Below are positions 1 to 8,996 of a stretch of 64,000 nt of DNA, one piece after another. The notes under the pieces are model-generated. The model saw only the letters and a program-made list of their open reading frames with translations, was not told the origin of the DNA and did not search any database. Position numbers and translations under genes: made by a program. The number at the start of each line of letters is the position of its first letter. Within the stretch, counting starts at the first letter, position 1. This DNA comes from Shewanella hafniensis (GTDB taxonomy: Bacteria; Pseudomonadota; Gammaproteobacteria; Enterobacterales; Shewanellaceae), in assembly GCF_019655335.1 (NCBI RefSeq), contig NZ_BPFD01000005.1, positions 46,511-110,510 on the forward strand. The letters run 5' to 3'.

Positions 1-160
1 ATTTTCAACAGCGCAACTTTAATCAGACGAGCGCCGATTAAGTGACCGATTTCATCCAAAATGATAAATGTGAGACATTTTGTCCTATTAGGAAAAGTGA
101 AATTAGATCTGCGTCATGTTAATTAAATGTCAAAATCAGTTCGGTCACATCTCTTGAAAA

Positions 161-180
161 TTCTTGATATACATCAAGAA
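161..180. promoter_or_regulatory. Perfect FNR/EtrA-type operator
   Basis: TTCTTGATATACATCAAGAA is a perfect inverted repeat. Its core, TTGAT-N4-ATCAA at 164-177, equals the FNR consensus. FNR (EtrA in Shewanella) is an oxygen-labile iron-sulfur activator of anaerobic genes. The centre at 170.5 lies about 41 bp upstream of a plausible start near 212, and TAAACT at 200-205 is a fitting -10. This is the class II activator geometry. Inferred role: anaerobic induction of hyaABCD and the genes behind it. Confidence 0.85.
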
Positions 181-199
181 TCTTTACACTCCAACGGCC

Positions 200-205
200 T
201 AAACT
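200..205 (+). promoter_or_regulatory. Candidate -10 element of the hya promoter
   Basis: TAAACT lies 22 bp downstream of the FNR box, matching the spacing of class II FNR-dependent promoters, where the activator occupies the -35 region. The start point would be near 212, giving a leader of about 55 nt before hyaA. This is inferred from spacing only. Confidence 0.45.
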
Positions 206-266
206 GACCCTGTCAATTATGTAAACCCTTACCAATTTACATTTAAATAACAAAAAAGGTTGACCC

Positions 267-1403
267 ATGGACACACATGCAGCCCTATATGAACAGGGAA
301 AGGCGCGCTTAGATGCACTGCGCCAATTCGCTCCCCGTCAACAACAATCGCTGATTGAAAAAATGCAACAACACGGTATTAGTCGCCGTGATTTTATGAA
401 GTGGAGTGCCATGGTGACGAGCATGCTCGCATTACCTCTCCCCTTTAGTAACTTAGTAGCCGAAGCTGCCGAATTAGCCGACCGTGTACCCTTAATCTGG
501 TTACACATGGCCGAATGTACTGGCTGCTCAGAATCCTTAATTCGTACCGATACCCCCAATCTAGATTCGCTGATTTTTGATCATATCTCCTTGGAATATC
601 ACGAAACCTTAATGGCTGCTGCGGGTTGGCAAGCCGAAGAAAACCTCGAAAATGCACTCGAAACCTACAAGGGCCGCTATTTACTGGCCGTTGAAGGGGC
701 AATTCCGACCGCCAATAACGGCAGTTTCTTAACTGTGGGCTGTAAAGGTCACACAGGATTAGAAATCATCAAACATGCAGCAGATGGCGCCGCCGCGATT
801 ATCTCTGTCGGCACTTGTGCGGCATTTGGTGGGGTGCAAGCCGCCTATCCAAACCCAACGGGGGCGAAAGGCGTGCATGAAGTGGTCAGTAAACCCGTGA
901 TTAACTTAGGCGGTTGCCCACCGAGCGAAAAGAACATAGTCGGCACTTTGATGTACTTCATCATGTTCGGCAAATTACCTGCACTGGATATGTTTAACAG
1001 ACCTAAATGGGCTTACGGCGCACGGGTACACGATAACTGTGAACGTCGCGGCCGCTTTGATGCCGGTGAATTCGTTGAAGAATTTGGCGATCACGGCGCG
1101 AAAGAAGGCTACTGCCTGTATAAAGTCGGTTGTAAAGGTCCATACACCTATAACAACTGCCCAACCGAGCGCTTTAACCATCACACCAGCTGGCCAGTAC
1201 TTGCTGGACACGGTTGTATGGGCTGCTCAGAACCTAACTTCTGGGATGACATGGCCGACTTTGAAAAACCCCTTGGCCGTCAACTCCTCCATGGATTGGA
1301 TGCGACCGCAGATACTATTGGTGCGGTGATTTTAGGCGCGACTGTGGTGGGCATTGGAGCCCATGCCGTTGCCAGTATTTTTGCCAAACCGCTGGAGGAA
1401 TAA
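267..1403 (+). CDS. hyaA: [NiFe] hydrogenase small subunit, Tat-exported
   Basis: Electron-transfer subunit of a periplasmic, membrane-bound uptake [NiFe] hydrogenase; it carries three Fe-S clusters from the active site towards the cytochrome. A twin-arginine signal (SRRDFMK, residues 39-45) sits after an unusually long n-region. The style resembles the hydrogenases of epsilonproteobacteria (group 1b). Cluster ligands visible include CTGC at 84-87, GGCPPSEKN, a His/Cys distal site (HDNCERRG) and GCMGCSEPNFWDD for the medial cluster. The proximal motif is CTGC, with Gly where oxygen-tolerant enzymes (E. coli Hyd-1 type) carry an extra Cys, so an oxygen-sensitive, standard enzyme is predicted. 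A hydrophobic C-terminal helix (about 349-371) anchors it. It is the first gene of the operon; hyaB follows after 3 nt. Confidence 0.96.
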   Translation: MDTHAALYEQGKARLDALRQFAPRQQQSLIEKMQQHGISRRDFMKWSAMVTSMLALPLPFSNLVAEAAELADRVPLIWLHMAECTGCSESLIRTDTPNLDSLIFDHISLEYHETLMAAAGWQAEENLENALETYKGRYLLAVEGAIPTANNGSFLTVGCKGHTGLEIIKHAADGAAAIISVGTCAAFGGVQAAYPNPTGAKGVHEVVSKPVINLGGCPPSEKNIVGTLMYFIMFGKLPALDMFNRPKWAYGARVHDNCERRGRFDAGEFVEEFGDHGAKEGYCLYKVGCKGPYTYNNCPTERFNHHTSWPVLAGHGCMGCSEPNFWDDMADFEKPLGRQLLHGLDATADTIGAVILGATVVGIGAHAVASIFAKPLEE

Positions 1404-1406
1404 CCC

Positions 1407-3110
1407 ATGAGCAAGCGCGTTGTTATCGACCCTATCACACGTATCGAGGGTCACTTACGTATCGAAGTTGAAGTTGATGAAAATAACGTCATCAGCAAGG
1501 CTTGGTCATCCTCCACACTCTGGCGCGGTATTGAAGTCATCCTCAAGGGCCGCACACCTATGGATGTTGGCCTTATTGTGCAACGTATCTGTGGTGTCTG
1601 TACCTATTCCCACTACCGCTGCGGCACTGAAGCGGTTGAGAACGCTCTGGGAATTCAAATTCCGTTGAACGCGAGATACTTACGTTCATTGATGCAAACC
1701 TCTTTATACATGCATGACCATATTGTGCATTTCTACCATCTACACGGTCTTGATTGGGTTGATGTGGTGTCTGCACTGAGCGCCGATCCTGCTAAAGCGG
1801 CACAAGTTGCCCTGCAATACACAGACCATCCCATAGCGGCGGGTGAAGGTGATTTAAGAGCCGTGCAAGAAAGAGTCAAAGGCTTTGTCGAAACCGGTAA
1901 ATTAGGCCCCTTCGCCAACGCTTATTGGGGCAATGGCACCTATAAGTTTACGCCAGAGCAAAACCTTATCGCGCTATCTCACTATCTTAAAGCGCTTGAA
2001 GTACAACGTGTTGCGGCGGAAATGCTGGCCATCTTTGGTGGTAAATCACCCCATCCACAATCCGTTGTTGTTGGTGGTGTGACGTCGGTGCGTGACATGT
2101 TAAGCCCTGCTCGCCTGCAGGAATGGAAGCAAAAACATGCGACCGTGACTGACTTTATCCTGCGTGCTTATCAAGCGGATATCGTGATGGCGGCCGAAGC
2201 CTTTGGTACTGAGCCAAGCGTGCTAGGCGGCGTGAATGTGAAAAACTTCATGGCGACCGATGACTTTGTGTTAGCCAATGGCGAATACATGTTCAATCAA
2301 GGCGTGATCATGAACGGCGACCTTGCCGGTGTCAGCGATGTAAACCCAGATCTGATTGCCGAAGACGTTAGCCATGCTTGGTATAGCGCCGATGCGCCGC
2401 AGCATCCCTATGACGGTACAACGATTCCTAATTACACTGGTTTTGTTGAACGCGATACCGTCTACGGCAAGCTGCCAACGCTGGATGGTGATGGCAAATA
2501 CTCTTGGGTGAAATCCCCCCGTTATCAAGGTGAACCTGTTGAAGTGGGTCCACTCGCCTGCCTATTGGTGAGTTATGCCCGCGGTAACAAAGTAGTCGTG
2601 GATTCGGTTAATGCCCTGCTCGCTCGTACTGGCTTACCCGTTGCCGCCCTATTTACCACTTTAGGTCGCACCGCAGCGCGGATGCTACAGACAGTTATCG
2701 TCGCCCAGGAAGGGTTAAGAACCTTCGATGCGCTGCTGACGAATATTCAGTCCGATGAAGCAACCTATGTGAAGCCGGATATAGACCCAAGCAAAGAGTA
2801 TGTCGGCCACGCCATGATCGAAGCGCCACGCGGCATGTTAAGCCACTGGATCCGCATTAAAAATGGGGTGATTGAGAACTATCAAGCCGTGGTACCAACT
2901 ACCTGGAACGCAGGACCTGTGGATGCCAACGGTAAAATGGGTCCCTATGAAGCCTCTTTAATTGGCTTGAAACTGGAAGATCCTACTAAGCCCCTTGAGG
3001 TGATACGTATTATTCACTCATTTGACCCTTGCATGGCGTGTTCTGTACACGTGATGGATTTCAAAGGCCAAGCATTGAGCGAGTTCCGTGTCAGCCCCAA
3101 TGGTCAATAA
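1407..3110 (+). CDS. hyaB: [NiFe] hydrogenase large (catalytic) subunit
   Basis: Holds the NiFe(CN)2CO site that splits H2. The N-terminal motif RICGVC (Cys62, Cys65) and the C-terminal motif DPCMACSVH (Cys542, Cys545, His548) supply the four Ni-binding cysteines. Nineteen residues follow His548. This is the extension normally removed by a dedicated endopeptidase, here HyaD, after nickel insertion. The length of 567 aa is normal. A strong Shine-Dalgarno (GGAGG overlapping the end of hyaA) precedes the ATG. It is carried to the periplasm with HyaA, since it has no signal of its own. Confidence 0.97.
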   Translation: MSKRVVIDPITRIEGHLRIEVEVDENNVISKAWSSSTLWRGIEVILKGRTPMDVGLIVQRICGVCTYSHYRCGTEAVENALGIQIPLNARYLRSLMQTSLYMHDHIVHFYHLHGLDWVDVVSALSADPAKAAQVALQYTDHPIAAGEGDLRAVQERVKGFVETGKLGPFANAYWGNGTYKFTPEQNLIALSHYLKALEVQRVAAEMLAIFGGKSPHPQSVVVGGVTSVRDMLSPARLQEWKQKHATVTDFILRAYQADIVMAAEAFGTEPSVLGGVNVKNFMATDDFVLANGEYMFNQGVIMNGDLAGVSDVNPDLIAEDVSHAWYSADAPQHPYDGTTIPNYTGFVERDTVYGKLPTLDGDGKYSWVKSPRYQGEPVEVGPLACLLVSYARGNKVVVDSVNALLARTGLPVAALFTTLGRTAARMLQTVIVAQEGLRTFDALLTNIQSDEATYVKPDIDPSKEYVGHAMIEAPRGMLSHWIRIKNGVIENYQAVVPTTWNAGPVDANGKMGPYEASLIGLKLEDPTKPLEVIRIIHSFDPCMACSVHVMDFKGQALSEFRVSPNGQ

Positions 3111-3129
3111 TCGAGGGAGGGAACGCAAA

Positions 3130-3804
3130 ATGAACCATTCTGCAACCCGCATTCGGACACTGGTTTTTAGTCCGGCAATACGGATTTTTCACTGGCTCAG
3201 GGCACTGTCAATTCTTGTGCTAGTGATCACCGGATTCTATATTGCTTGGCCGTTTCTTGTGGCGCCTGAAAGTACGGATGTGCTCGTACAAGGCTGGATC
3301 CGCTTCGCTCATCTGATTTGCGGTTTTGTACTAACCGCAATCACTTTAGTGCGCTTCTACCTGTATTTTTTCAGCCGAAGCGACATCGAGCGGCGCTCAT
3401 TTCGCGATGTGATGAGTGTAAAAAGTTGGATCACTCAGCTGAAATCTTACTTATGGATGGGGCACTTACATAAAGCGGGTGTCTATGGACCGCTGCAATT
3501 TGTGACTTATGTAGCAATCTCACTGGTCGCTCTTGTGATATGTATAACGGGTCTGGTGTTGTACGCCAATGTGTATCACCAAGGTTTAGGTGGGATGCTT
3601 TGGGGCAGCGCCGCTTGGATCACGGCACAAATGGGTGGGCTAGCACAGGTTAGGATTTGGCATCATTACTTAACTTGGGCATTTGTTATCTTTGTGGTTA
3701 TCCACGTCTATATGGCGGTTTGGTCAGGGATACGCTTCAAACATAACTCAGTTGACTCGATTGTCTCTGGCTATGACTACCCAAAGCCAGACTCACACCA
3801 CTAG
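3130..3804 (+). CDS. hyaC: Hydrogenase cytochrome b subunit
   Basis: Membrane cytochrome b that links the periplasmic hydrogenase to the quinone pool. Four hydrophobic helices are visible at about 22-42, 57-78, 122-146 and 178-200. Candidate haem ligands are His21 (RIFHW), His61 (RFAHL), His178/179 (RIWHHY) and His192 (VVIHVY), the pattern of the HyaC/HydC family. I chose the ATG at 3130 (224 aa), because GAGGGAGGG lies just upstream; a longer frame from 3088 would overlap hyaB. It ends 7 nt before hyaD. Confidence 0.95.
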   Translation: MNHSATRIRTLVFSPAIRIFHWLRALSILVLVITGFYIAWPFLVAPESTDVLVQGWIRFAHLICGFVLTAITLVRFYLYFFSRSDIERRSFRDVMSVKSWITQLKSYLWMGHLHKAGVYGPLQFVTYVAISLVALVICITGLVLYANVYHQGLGGMLWGSAAWITAQMGGLAQVRIWHHYLTWAFVIFVVIHVYMAVWSGIRFKHNSVDSIVSGYDYPKPDSHH

Positions 3805-3811
3805 GAGTCCA

Positions 3812-4369
3812 ATGAAGATATTGCTACTCGGTATTGGCAATGTCCTGTACGCCGATGAAGGCATCGGCGTACATTTTGTCAATTACATCGCTGATAATTA
3901 TCAGTTTACCCATGAGTCTCACCAGCTGAAGCTGCTCGATGGCGGCACCTTGGCCCAGGGACTCATTCCCATTATTTGCCAATATGATTATTTAATCGTG
4001 GTCGATACTGTCAATGCCAATGGCGTAGAAGCGGGCGAAGTCTACTTCTTCGATTTTGATAAGGCTCCGAAGGAAATCGACTGGCAAGGCAGCGCCCATG
4101 AAGTCGAAATGCTGCAAACCCTCAATATGATGGAAATGGTTGGCGACAGACCTAAGACCTTTGTGCTGGGCGTCACCCCAACCGTGCTCGAACCTATGGT
4201 GCTGGGCTTGACTCCTAAAGTCGCCGCAGCAGTGCCGTTAATGGAATCAACTTTGTTATCCCACTTAGCCTCCCTTGGGTTCACTGCAACGCGTGTTGCC
4301 GAGCACAGTATCGACTCGCTGATCCCTGACTCTTATAAACGCGGCGTTACTACTAGTGAAAGCATATAG
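3812..4369 (+). CDS. hyaD: Hydrogenase maturation endopeptidase
   Basis: Nickel-dependent protease that trims the HyaB C-terminus once nickel is in place. The 185-residue protein starts MKILLLGIGNVLYADEGIG, the family signature. Probable nickel-sensing ligands are Glu16, Asp65 (VVDTVN) and His96 (SAHEVE), as in HycI/HyaD/HybD. The start at 3812 follows AGGAG by 5 nt; an upstream ATG at 3683 would overlap hyaC heavily and was rejected. The gene sits between the structural genes and the HypF-like gene. Confidence 0.95.
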   Translation: MKILLLGIGNVLYADEGIGVHFVNYIADNYQFTHESHQLKLLDGGTLAQGLIPIICQYDYLIVVDTVNANGVEAGEVYFFDFDKAPKEIDWQGSAHEVEMLQTLNMMEMVGDRPKTFVLGVTPTVLEPMVLGLTPKVAAAVPLMESTLLSHLASLGFTATRVAEHSIDSLIPDSYKRGVTTSESI

Positions 4370-4372
4370 AAG

Positions 4373-6295
4373 ATGAAAAACATCAGATTCGATTTTACCT
4401 GCTCACGTCAGGTGCCTTTGTACGCGCATTTATGTAATCAATATCTAAATTACAGTGAGCTAAATATCAGCATAGGCTGTGATGGCCAACATGACTTTGG
4501 TCAGCACAGTTACTTTATTGAAGCCCAGGGCGAGCAGACTCAACTCGAGCAACTGGCCGATGCCATTGCCGCGGACTTTTTGATTTCCGCTTGGTTAATT
4601 GACTCCAGCATTAAAGCCATCGACGAGCCCCAAGGCGGCAAAACCTTACTGCCCTTTCCACAGTCTGGATCGAGCCCTGCCATAGTGCCTTTTTGCCAGC
4701 ATTGTTATCCGTTGATTGGCGATAATCAGTCGGCGAAGTTTGGCACACTCGATTTAATTTGTCCTTGCTGCAAGGGCGAAACACAATTAACGCCAGCACA
4801 AAAAGCCTTAACCTTGTCAGATATAAAAGCCTTGGCACAGTGGCTGCTGACACAAGGCCCACTGACATTAGCGGCCGCCGATGATCTGCAAATCAGCCTG
4901 ACACCGTTTGCTCAGCCCTTAAGCGAGCGGCCACAACTGTTAATTTGTAATCCCAATACGTTGAACGCCCATTTTTGCCTGAATGATGCGCAGGTGCTCG
5001 CGCTTTCGAGTATTGAAAAGCCGCTTATCTGCGCCAGACCCACGCAAGAACACGATAAACTCAGTGCGCCACTGTACGACATTTGTTTTGCCTACAGCCG
5101 GGTGATTTTAGTGCTCGGGGAAGTATTGCGGCAAAAAGGGGTCGATTGGGTTTACATTAAAGGGCCGCATAATAGACCCAAACTGGCATGGGTCGATGGC
5201 GCTTGGGCACAAATTGCCAGTAACGATTTAGGCTCAACGCAGGTTCAAACCAAGCACTTTATCGCTCCAGAACCCTTAAGGGAAAAAGTCAGTCTTCACG
5301 GTTATCATGCCCAATGGCAAGCGGCGAAACGGTCACGCTCCCATCAAGGCGAACTGAGTGTAGCGGTATTAGCTCAATCGAGTGAAGCGGCTCATGCAGC
5401 TAACACCTTTGCCGCTAACGCAGGTGCCGATAATACAGGTGTCGCTAATGGTGAAATTGAGCATGCTGGCACGCAACACGGCGATACCGAAAATCATACC
5501 ATCGCGGACGCAGCGTTATTCAGTGCCTTACTCAAGGGAAAATTTACCAGCCACAGACAGGCAAAAAATGCCGCGGTCATTTACTTAAGCCATACCCACG
5601 CCAGTCAAATTGTCACCTGCGATAATAAGGGCGACACCGAACTCTTCTTTGCACTGCCCGAGCTGCCCGATAACGGTTACGAAATCTTCCATCAACTGGA
5701 CTGCAGCCCACAAAAAGCCGTGGCACAGAAGTTTAAAAGCCTGTTCCCCGACGATTATTTAAAACTCCTGAGCCTAAAGCTTCACGGCAGACGGGACAAC
5801 TTGCAAAGCCTGTGGGCCATTGCCGCCATTTTAATTGGCCTCAATCCCCAAGATGAAACGCAAAATCAAGCAAGGCTCAGCGATGCACTGATGGCCGCTG
5901 CCATGCGTTACCACGGTGCCAATGCCCCGCGTATCGATTATCCCCTGACCAAAGGTGAAGCCCACCGCAGCCTGAATTGGTGTAAAACCTTAGGCACAGT
6001 CTTGAGTTTTCGTATCGCAGGGAATAACGACCCGAGTCAGCTTGCCTTTGCGATGCAAGACTCGCTGGCAGATTATCTTTCTAACTGGTTAGAACATATC
6101 GATTTAAATATCGGCGTACACAATGTTGCCTTAGCGGGTAATGAGTTAACGAATGAAACTCTGTGTAAACGCATCAGTTTACGCTTAGGCAAAAACTTTC
6201 CCTTAGTGGTCAATCGTAGTCTAGATTTAGACGGCGATAACTTAGCCGTTGGCGCACTTTACGTTAAGCAGCGCCAACTCAATGCCCATGATTAG
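4373..6295 (+). CDS. Degenerate HypF-like hydrogenase assembly protein
   Basis: 640 residues, in the place where related hya/hyd operons carry a fifth gene (hydE/hyaE-type). It has a CxxC...CPCC zinc-finger-like segment (CQHCYPL..., then ICPCCKGE) near residues 110-135. Its last ~80 residues align by eye with the HypF C-terminus: VALAGNELTN against VLCGGVFQN, and LDGDNLAVGALYV against NDGGIALGQLWYG. It lacks the acylphosphatase signature, the HHHAH motif and the GGVFQN active-site residues that the true HypF next door keeps. A catalytically dead paralogue acting as an assembly factor for this hydrogenase is my inference. An Ala/Asn-rich, low-complexity stretch lies at about 340-372. It starts 3 nt after hyaD. 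Confidence 0.7.
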   Translation: MKNIRFDFTCSRQVPLYAHLCNQYLNYSELNISIGCDGQHDFGQHSYFIEAQGEQTQLEQLADAIAADFLISAWLIDSSIKAIDEPQGGKTLLPFPQSGSSPAIVPFCQHCYPLIGDNQSAKFGTLDLICPCCKGETQLTPAQKALTLSDIKALAQWLLTQGPLTLAAADDLQISLTPFAQPLSERPQLLICNPNTLNAHFCLNDAQVLALSSIEKPLICARPTQEHDKLSAPLYDICFAYSRVILVLGEVLRQKGVDWVYIKGPHNRPKLAWVDGAWAQIASNDLGSTQVQTKHFIAPEPLREKVSLHGYHAQWQAAKRSRSHQGELSVAVLAQSSEAAHAANTFAANAGADNTGVANGEIEHAGTQHGDTENHTIADAALFSALLKGKFTSHRQAKNAAVIYLSHTHASQIVTCDNKGDTELFFALPELPDNGYEIFHQLDCSPQKAVAQKFKSLFPDDYLKLLSLKLHGRRDNLQSLWAIAAILIGLNPQDETQNQARLSDALMAAAMRYHGANAPRIDYPLTKGEAHRSLNWCKTLGTVLSFRIAGNNDPSQLAFAMQDSLADYLSNWLEHIDLNIGVHNVALAGNELTNETLCKRISLRLGKNFPLVVNRSLDLDGDNLAVGALYVKQRQLNAHD

Positions 6296-6320
6296 GAGGC
6301 CAAAAGTTAAGTCACAACGC

Positions 6321-8807
6321 ATGCAGCCACATAGACATAATAGTCGCCACAAAAAGCACAGTGATCTGCAGATAAAGCGCAGGCTGGCATTGGAATACCT
6401 TGTCCACAAAGGCGCCGCGCTAAAGCGTTGTCAGCTACACGTCACTGGCATAGTGCAAGGGGTGGGATTTCGCCCCTTTGTCTATCGTTATGCCCTTGAA
6501 TTTCAACTGACGGGCACTGTGCTCAACAATGCCAAGGGCGTGACCATTGAGCTGCAAGGCACGGATGAAAACCTCACGCAATTTATCACAACGCTCAATA
6601 CCACCCCGCCGCCACTGGCCCGTATCGACAATATCACCAAAACACCGCTGCCGATTTTGCTAAGCGAAACCACATTTGAAATTATAAAAAGCGACAGCCA
6701 TGAGGACGATGATCCAAGTTCACCAATGGGTGCACAGGTGGCAGTATCGGCGGATAAAAGTACCTGCCAAGATTGCTTGAACGACATGCATAATCCTGAT
6801 GATCGCCACTTTGGCTATGCCTTTACCAACTGCACAAATTGTGGCCCAAGATATACAATTATCAATGCCTTACCCTATGATAGACACAACACTGCTATGG
6901 CCGATTTTGACATGTGCCCCGAGTGCGCCAAAGCATATCAAAACCCACTCGACCGCCGCTATCATGCCCAGCCAGTCAGTTGCCCCGTTTGCGGCCCCAG
7001 ACTCAGTTTAAAAACGCCCCAAGGGGAATGCATCCTTCCCAATGCCTCAAATGTCAGCGCACCTGAATTGGGTACGGACCTTGCGGTACTTCAAGCTGCG
7101 GCAGACAGATTACGCCAAGGGCAGATTCTGGCAATTAAAGGATTGGGCGGATTTCACTTAATCTGTGATGCCCGAAGTGACAATGCCGTCAACGCACTCA
7201 GGCTGCGAAAACAGCGCCAAGCCAAGCCGCTAGCTGTGATGATGGCGGATATCACCATGGCGCAGCACTATGTCACAGGGACGGATGCCGAGTGGCGAGT
7301 ATTGAGTTCGCAGGAGCGGCCCATAGTGCTGATGAGTAGCCGAAGCGATCATGATCTCAGCTTAGCTGTCGCCCCCAATCTGAATAAACTCGGGGTATTT
7401 TTGCCCTACACACCGCTACATCATTTACTGTTAGGGCTCTTCAAAGGGCCATTAGTCGCGACCAGCGCGAATCTGTCAGGTGAGCCTATCATCACAGATT
7501 GTGACGAGCTTATTCACCACTTAAGCCATGTAGTGGATGCAATAGTCGATCATAATCGGCCGATTATTAACGGCTGTGATGATAGTGTAGTGCAAGTCAT
7601 TCAGCCCAACGTGGATTCGCCTGCAGAGGTGCAAGCGCTGCGACTCGCCCGTGGTTATGCGCCGTTAAGTTTCCCCTTAGAGATACCGTTAACCCAATCG
7701 ATTTTGGCCGTGGGCGCACAGCAAAAAAATGCCATCGCCTTAGGCTTTGGTAATAATGTGTTTTTAAGTCCCCATATTGGTGACCTGTTCAGTGTCAGCG
7801 CCGAGCAATATTTTGAGCGCACCTTAGCCACTTTTGCTCGGTTGTATCACTTTACGCCAAATCTCATTATTCGCGATAAACACCCAGATTATGCCCCGTC
7901 ACGCTGGGCTGAAATGCACTCACACTCGAGTGTAAAACTTAGCGATATCAGCCAAAGCCAATGTTTAACTGTGCAACATCACCATGCCCATGTGCTCAGC
8001 GTAATGGCGGTTAATCAATATCGAGATCCCGTATTGGGCTTTAGTTTTGACGGTACCGGGCTTGGCGACGATGGCAGTTTATGGGGCGGCGAAGTGCTAT
8101 TAACGACGCTCGATAAAGCCAAACGACTGGCGCACTTTGAGCCTATAGCCCTGCTGGGCGGCGAACAAGCCATTAAGCAACCTGTGCGGTTGTTACTGGC
8201 ATTATTGTTCGAGCAGATGAGCCTCGATGCCGTGCTCGCGCTGAACTTGCCCATTATCTGCAGTATGAGCTCAAATACCTTAACTAATTTATATAAGATC
8301 TGGCAGAACGGCAGCGCACTTAAAAGCTCATCGGTCGGACGCTTGTTCGATGCCCTCGCCTGCGCCTTAGGCTTAATCGAAACCACACTGTTTGAAGGTC
8401 AAGCTGGCATGGCAATAGAAGCCGCGGCCAATCGCGCCGATGCATTAGCCCTTGAAGCCATGTCGCTTAACTTACCTATTAACATCGACCAGTGGCGCAG
8501 CAGTGAGATATTCAAGCAGATTGTTGAATTAATGACTGAAAAACCGCTAAAAGACAACAGAAGAGATGCCATCGCCCGCGCCTTTTTACATACATTAGGC
8601 GATGCTATCTGCGACTATTCCGCCCAGTACAAACACCTTCCAACCGTGCTCTGCGGCGGCGTATTTCAAAATAAATACCTCTTGGAATACTGCCTCAGCA
8701 AGCTCAGCGCCCAAGGCAATCAAGTGTTATCCAGTAAACAGATCCCCATCAATGATGGCGGCATCGCCCTAGGTCAACTTTGGTATGGCATTCATCAGAA
8801 TCATTAA
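6321..8807 (+). CDS. hypF: Carbamoyltransferase HypF
   Basis: Makes a carbamoyl-adenylate from carbamoyl phosphate and passes the carbamoyl group to HypE, the first step of cyanide ligand synthesis. Order of domains: acylphosphatase (VTGIVQGVGFRPFVYR), two zinc fingers (CQDC...CTNC and CPEC...CPVC), YrdC-like (KGLGGFHLICDA) and Kae1-like (VQHHHAHVLS, GFSFDGTGLGDDGSLWGGE, GGVFQNKYLL). The start is uncertain. The ATG at 6321 lies 21 nt after AGGAGG (6294-6299); ATGs at 6282 and 6288 would overlap the previous gene. About 30 residues precede the acylphosphatase domain, more than in E. coli. Confidence 0.94.
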   Translation: MQPHRHNSRHKKHSDLQIKRRLALEYLVHKGAALKRCQLHVTGIVQGVGFRPFVYRYALEFQLTGTVLNNAKGVTIELQGTDENLTQFITTLNTTPPPLARIDNITKTPLPILLSETTFEIIKSDSHEDDDPSSPMGAQVAVSADKSTCQDCLNDMHNPDDRHFGYAFTNCTNCGPRYTIINALPYDRHNTAMADFDMCPECAKAYQNPLDRRYHAQPVSCPVCGPRLSLKTPQGECILPNASNVSAPELGTDLAVLQAAADRLRQGQILAIKGLGGFHLICDARSDNAVNALRLRKQRQAKPLAVMMADITMAQHYVTGTDAEWRVLSSQERPIVLMSSRSDHDLSLAVAPNLNKLGVFLPYTPLHHLLLGLFKGPLVATSANLSGEPIITDCDELIHHLSHVVDAIVDHNRPIINGCDDSVVQVIQPNVDSPAEVQALRLARGYAPLSFPLEIPLTQSILAVGAQQKNAIALGFGNNVFLSPHIGDLFSVSAEQYFERTLATFARLYHFTPNLIIRDKHPDYAPSRWAEMHSHSSVKLSDISQSQCLTVQHHHAHVLSVMAVNQYRDPVLGFSFDGTGLGDDGSLWGGEVLLTTLDKAKRLAHFEPIALLGGEQAIKQPVRLLLALLFEQMSLDAVLALNLPIICSMSSNTLTNLYKIWQNGSALKSSSVGRLFDALACALGLIETTLFEGQAGMAIEAAANRADALALEAMSLNLPINIDQWRSSEIFKQIVELMTEKPLKDNRRDAIARAFLHTLGDAICDYSAQYKHLPTVLCGGVFQNKYLLEYCLSKLSAQGNQVLSSKQIPINDGGIALGQLWYGIHQNH

Positions 8808-8827
8808 CCTTACTGATTTGATAACCC

Positions 8828-8877
8828 TTGATGTTCGCGCGGTCATTTTTTATCCCCATAAACCTGACGAACATCAA
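8828..8877. repeat. 10-bp inverted repeat between hypF and hypB
   Basis: TTGATGTTCG (8828-8837) is repeated in inverted form as CGAACATCAA (8868-8877), 30 bp apart and with no mismatch. No T-run follows, so it is not a classical terminator. A protein-binding site pair or mRNA structure in the 189-bp gap ahead of hypBCDEA is possible. Confidence 0.6.
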
Positions 8878-8996
8878 AGATCTGCAGCGCAATTTGTATC
8901 ACACTCAACATTAGCGTAACCAAATTAACGATTCGTACATCAATCATTATTTGTCAGGCAAAGTCCTCGTACTCTGCCGATACAAGGAGAGGTAAA

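Larger units (their letters stand above)
1..266. other. Upstream region of the hydrogenase operon
   Basis: This leader carries the FNR-type site and a matching -10 element (separate entries). On the minus strand, from about position 95 to the window edge, one frame stays open and reads ...LDEIGHLIGARLIKVALLK off the edge. It has no ATG, only a TTG near position 58 without a Shine-Dalgarno, so it could be the 5' end of a divergent gene or chance. I cannot name it. Confidence 0.35.

Noticed and set aside
1..95. Open minus frame with DEIGHLIGARL at the left edge
   Set aside because: No good start and cut by the window; kept only as a note.
3088..3129. Extended start of hyaC
   Set aside because: Would overlap hyaB; the strong ribosome site precedes the ATG at 3130.
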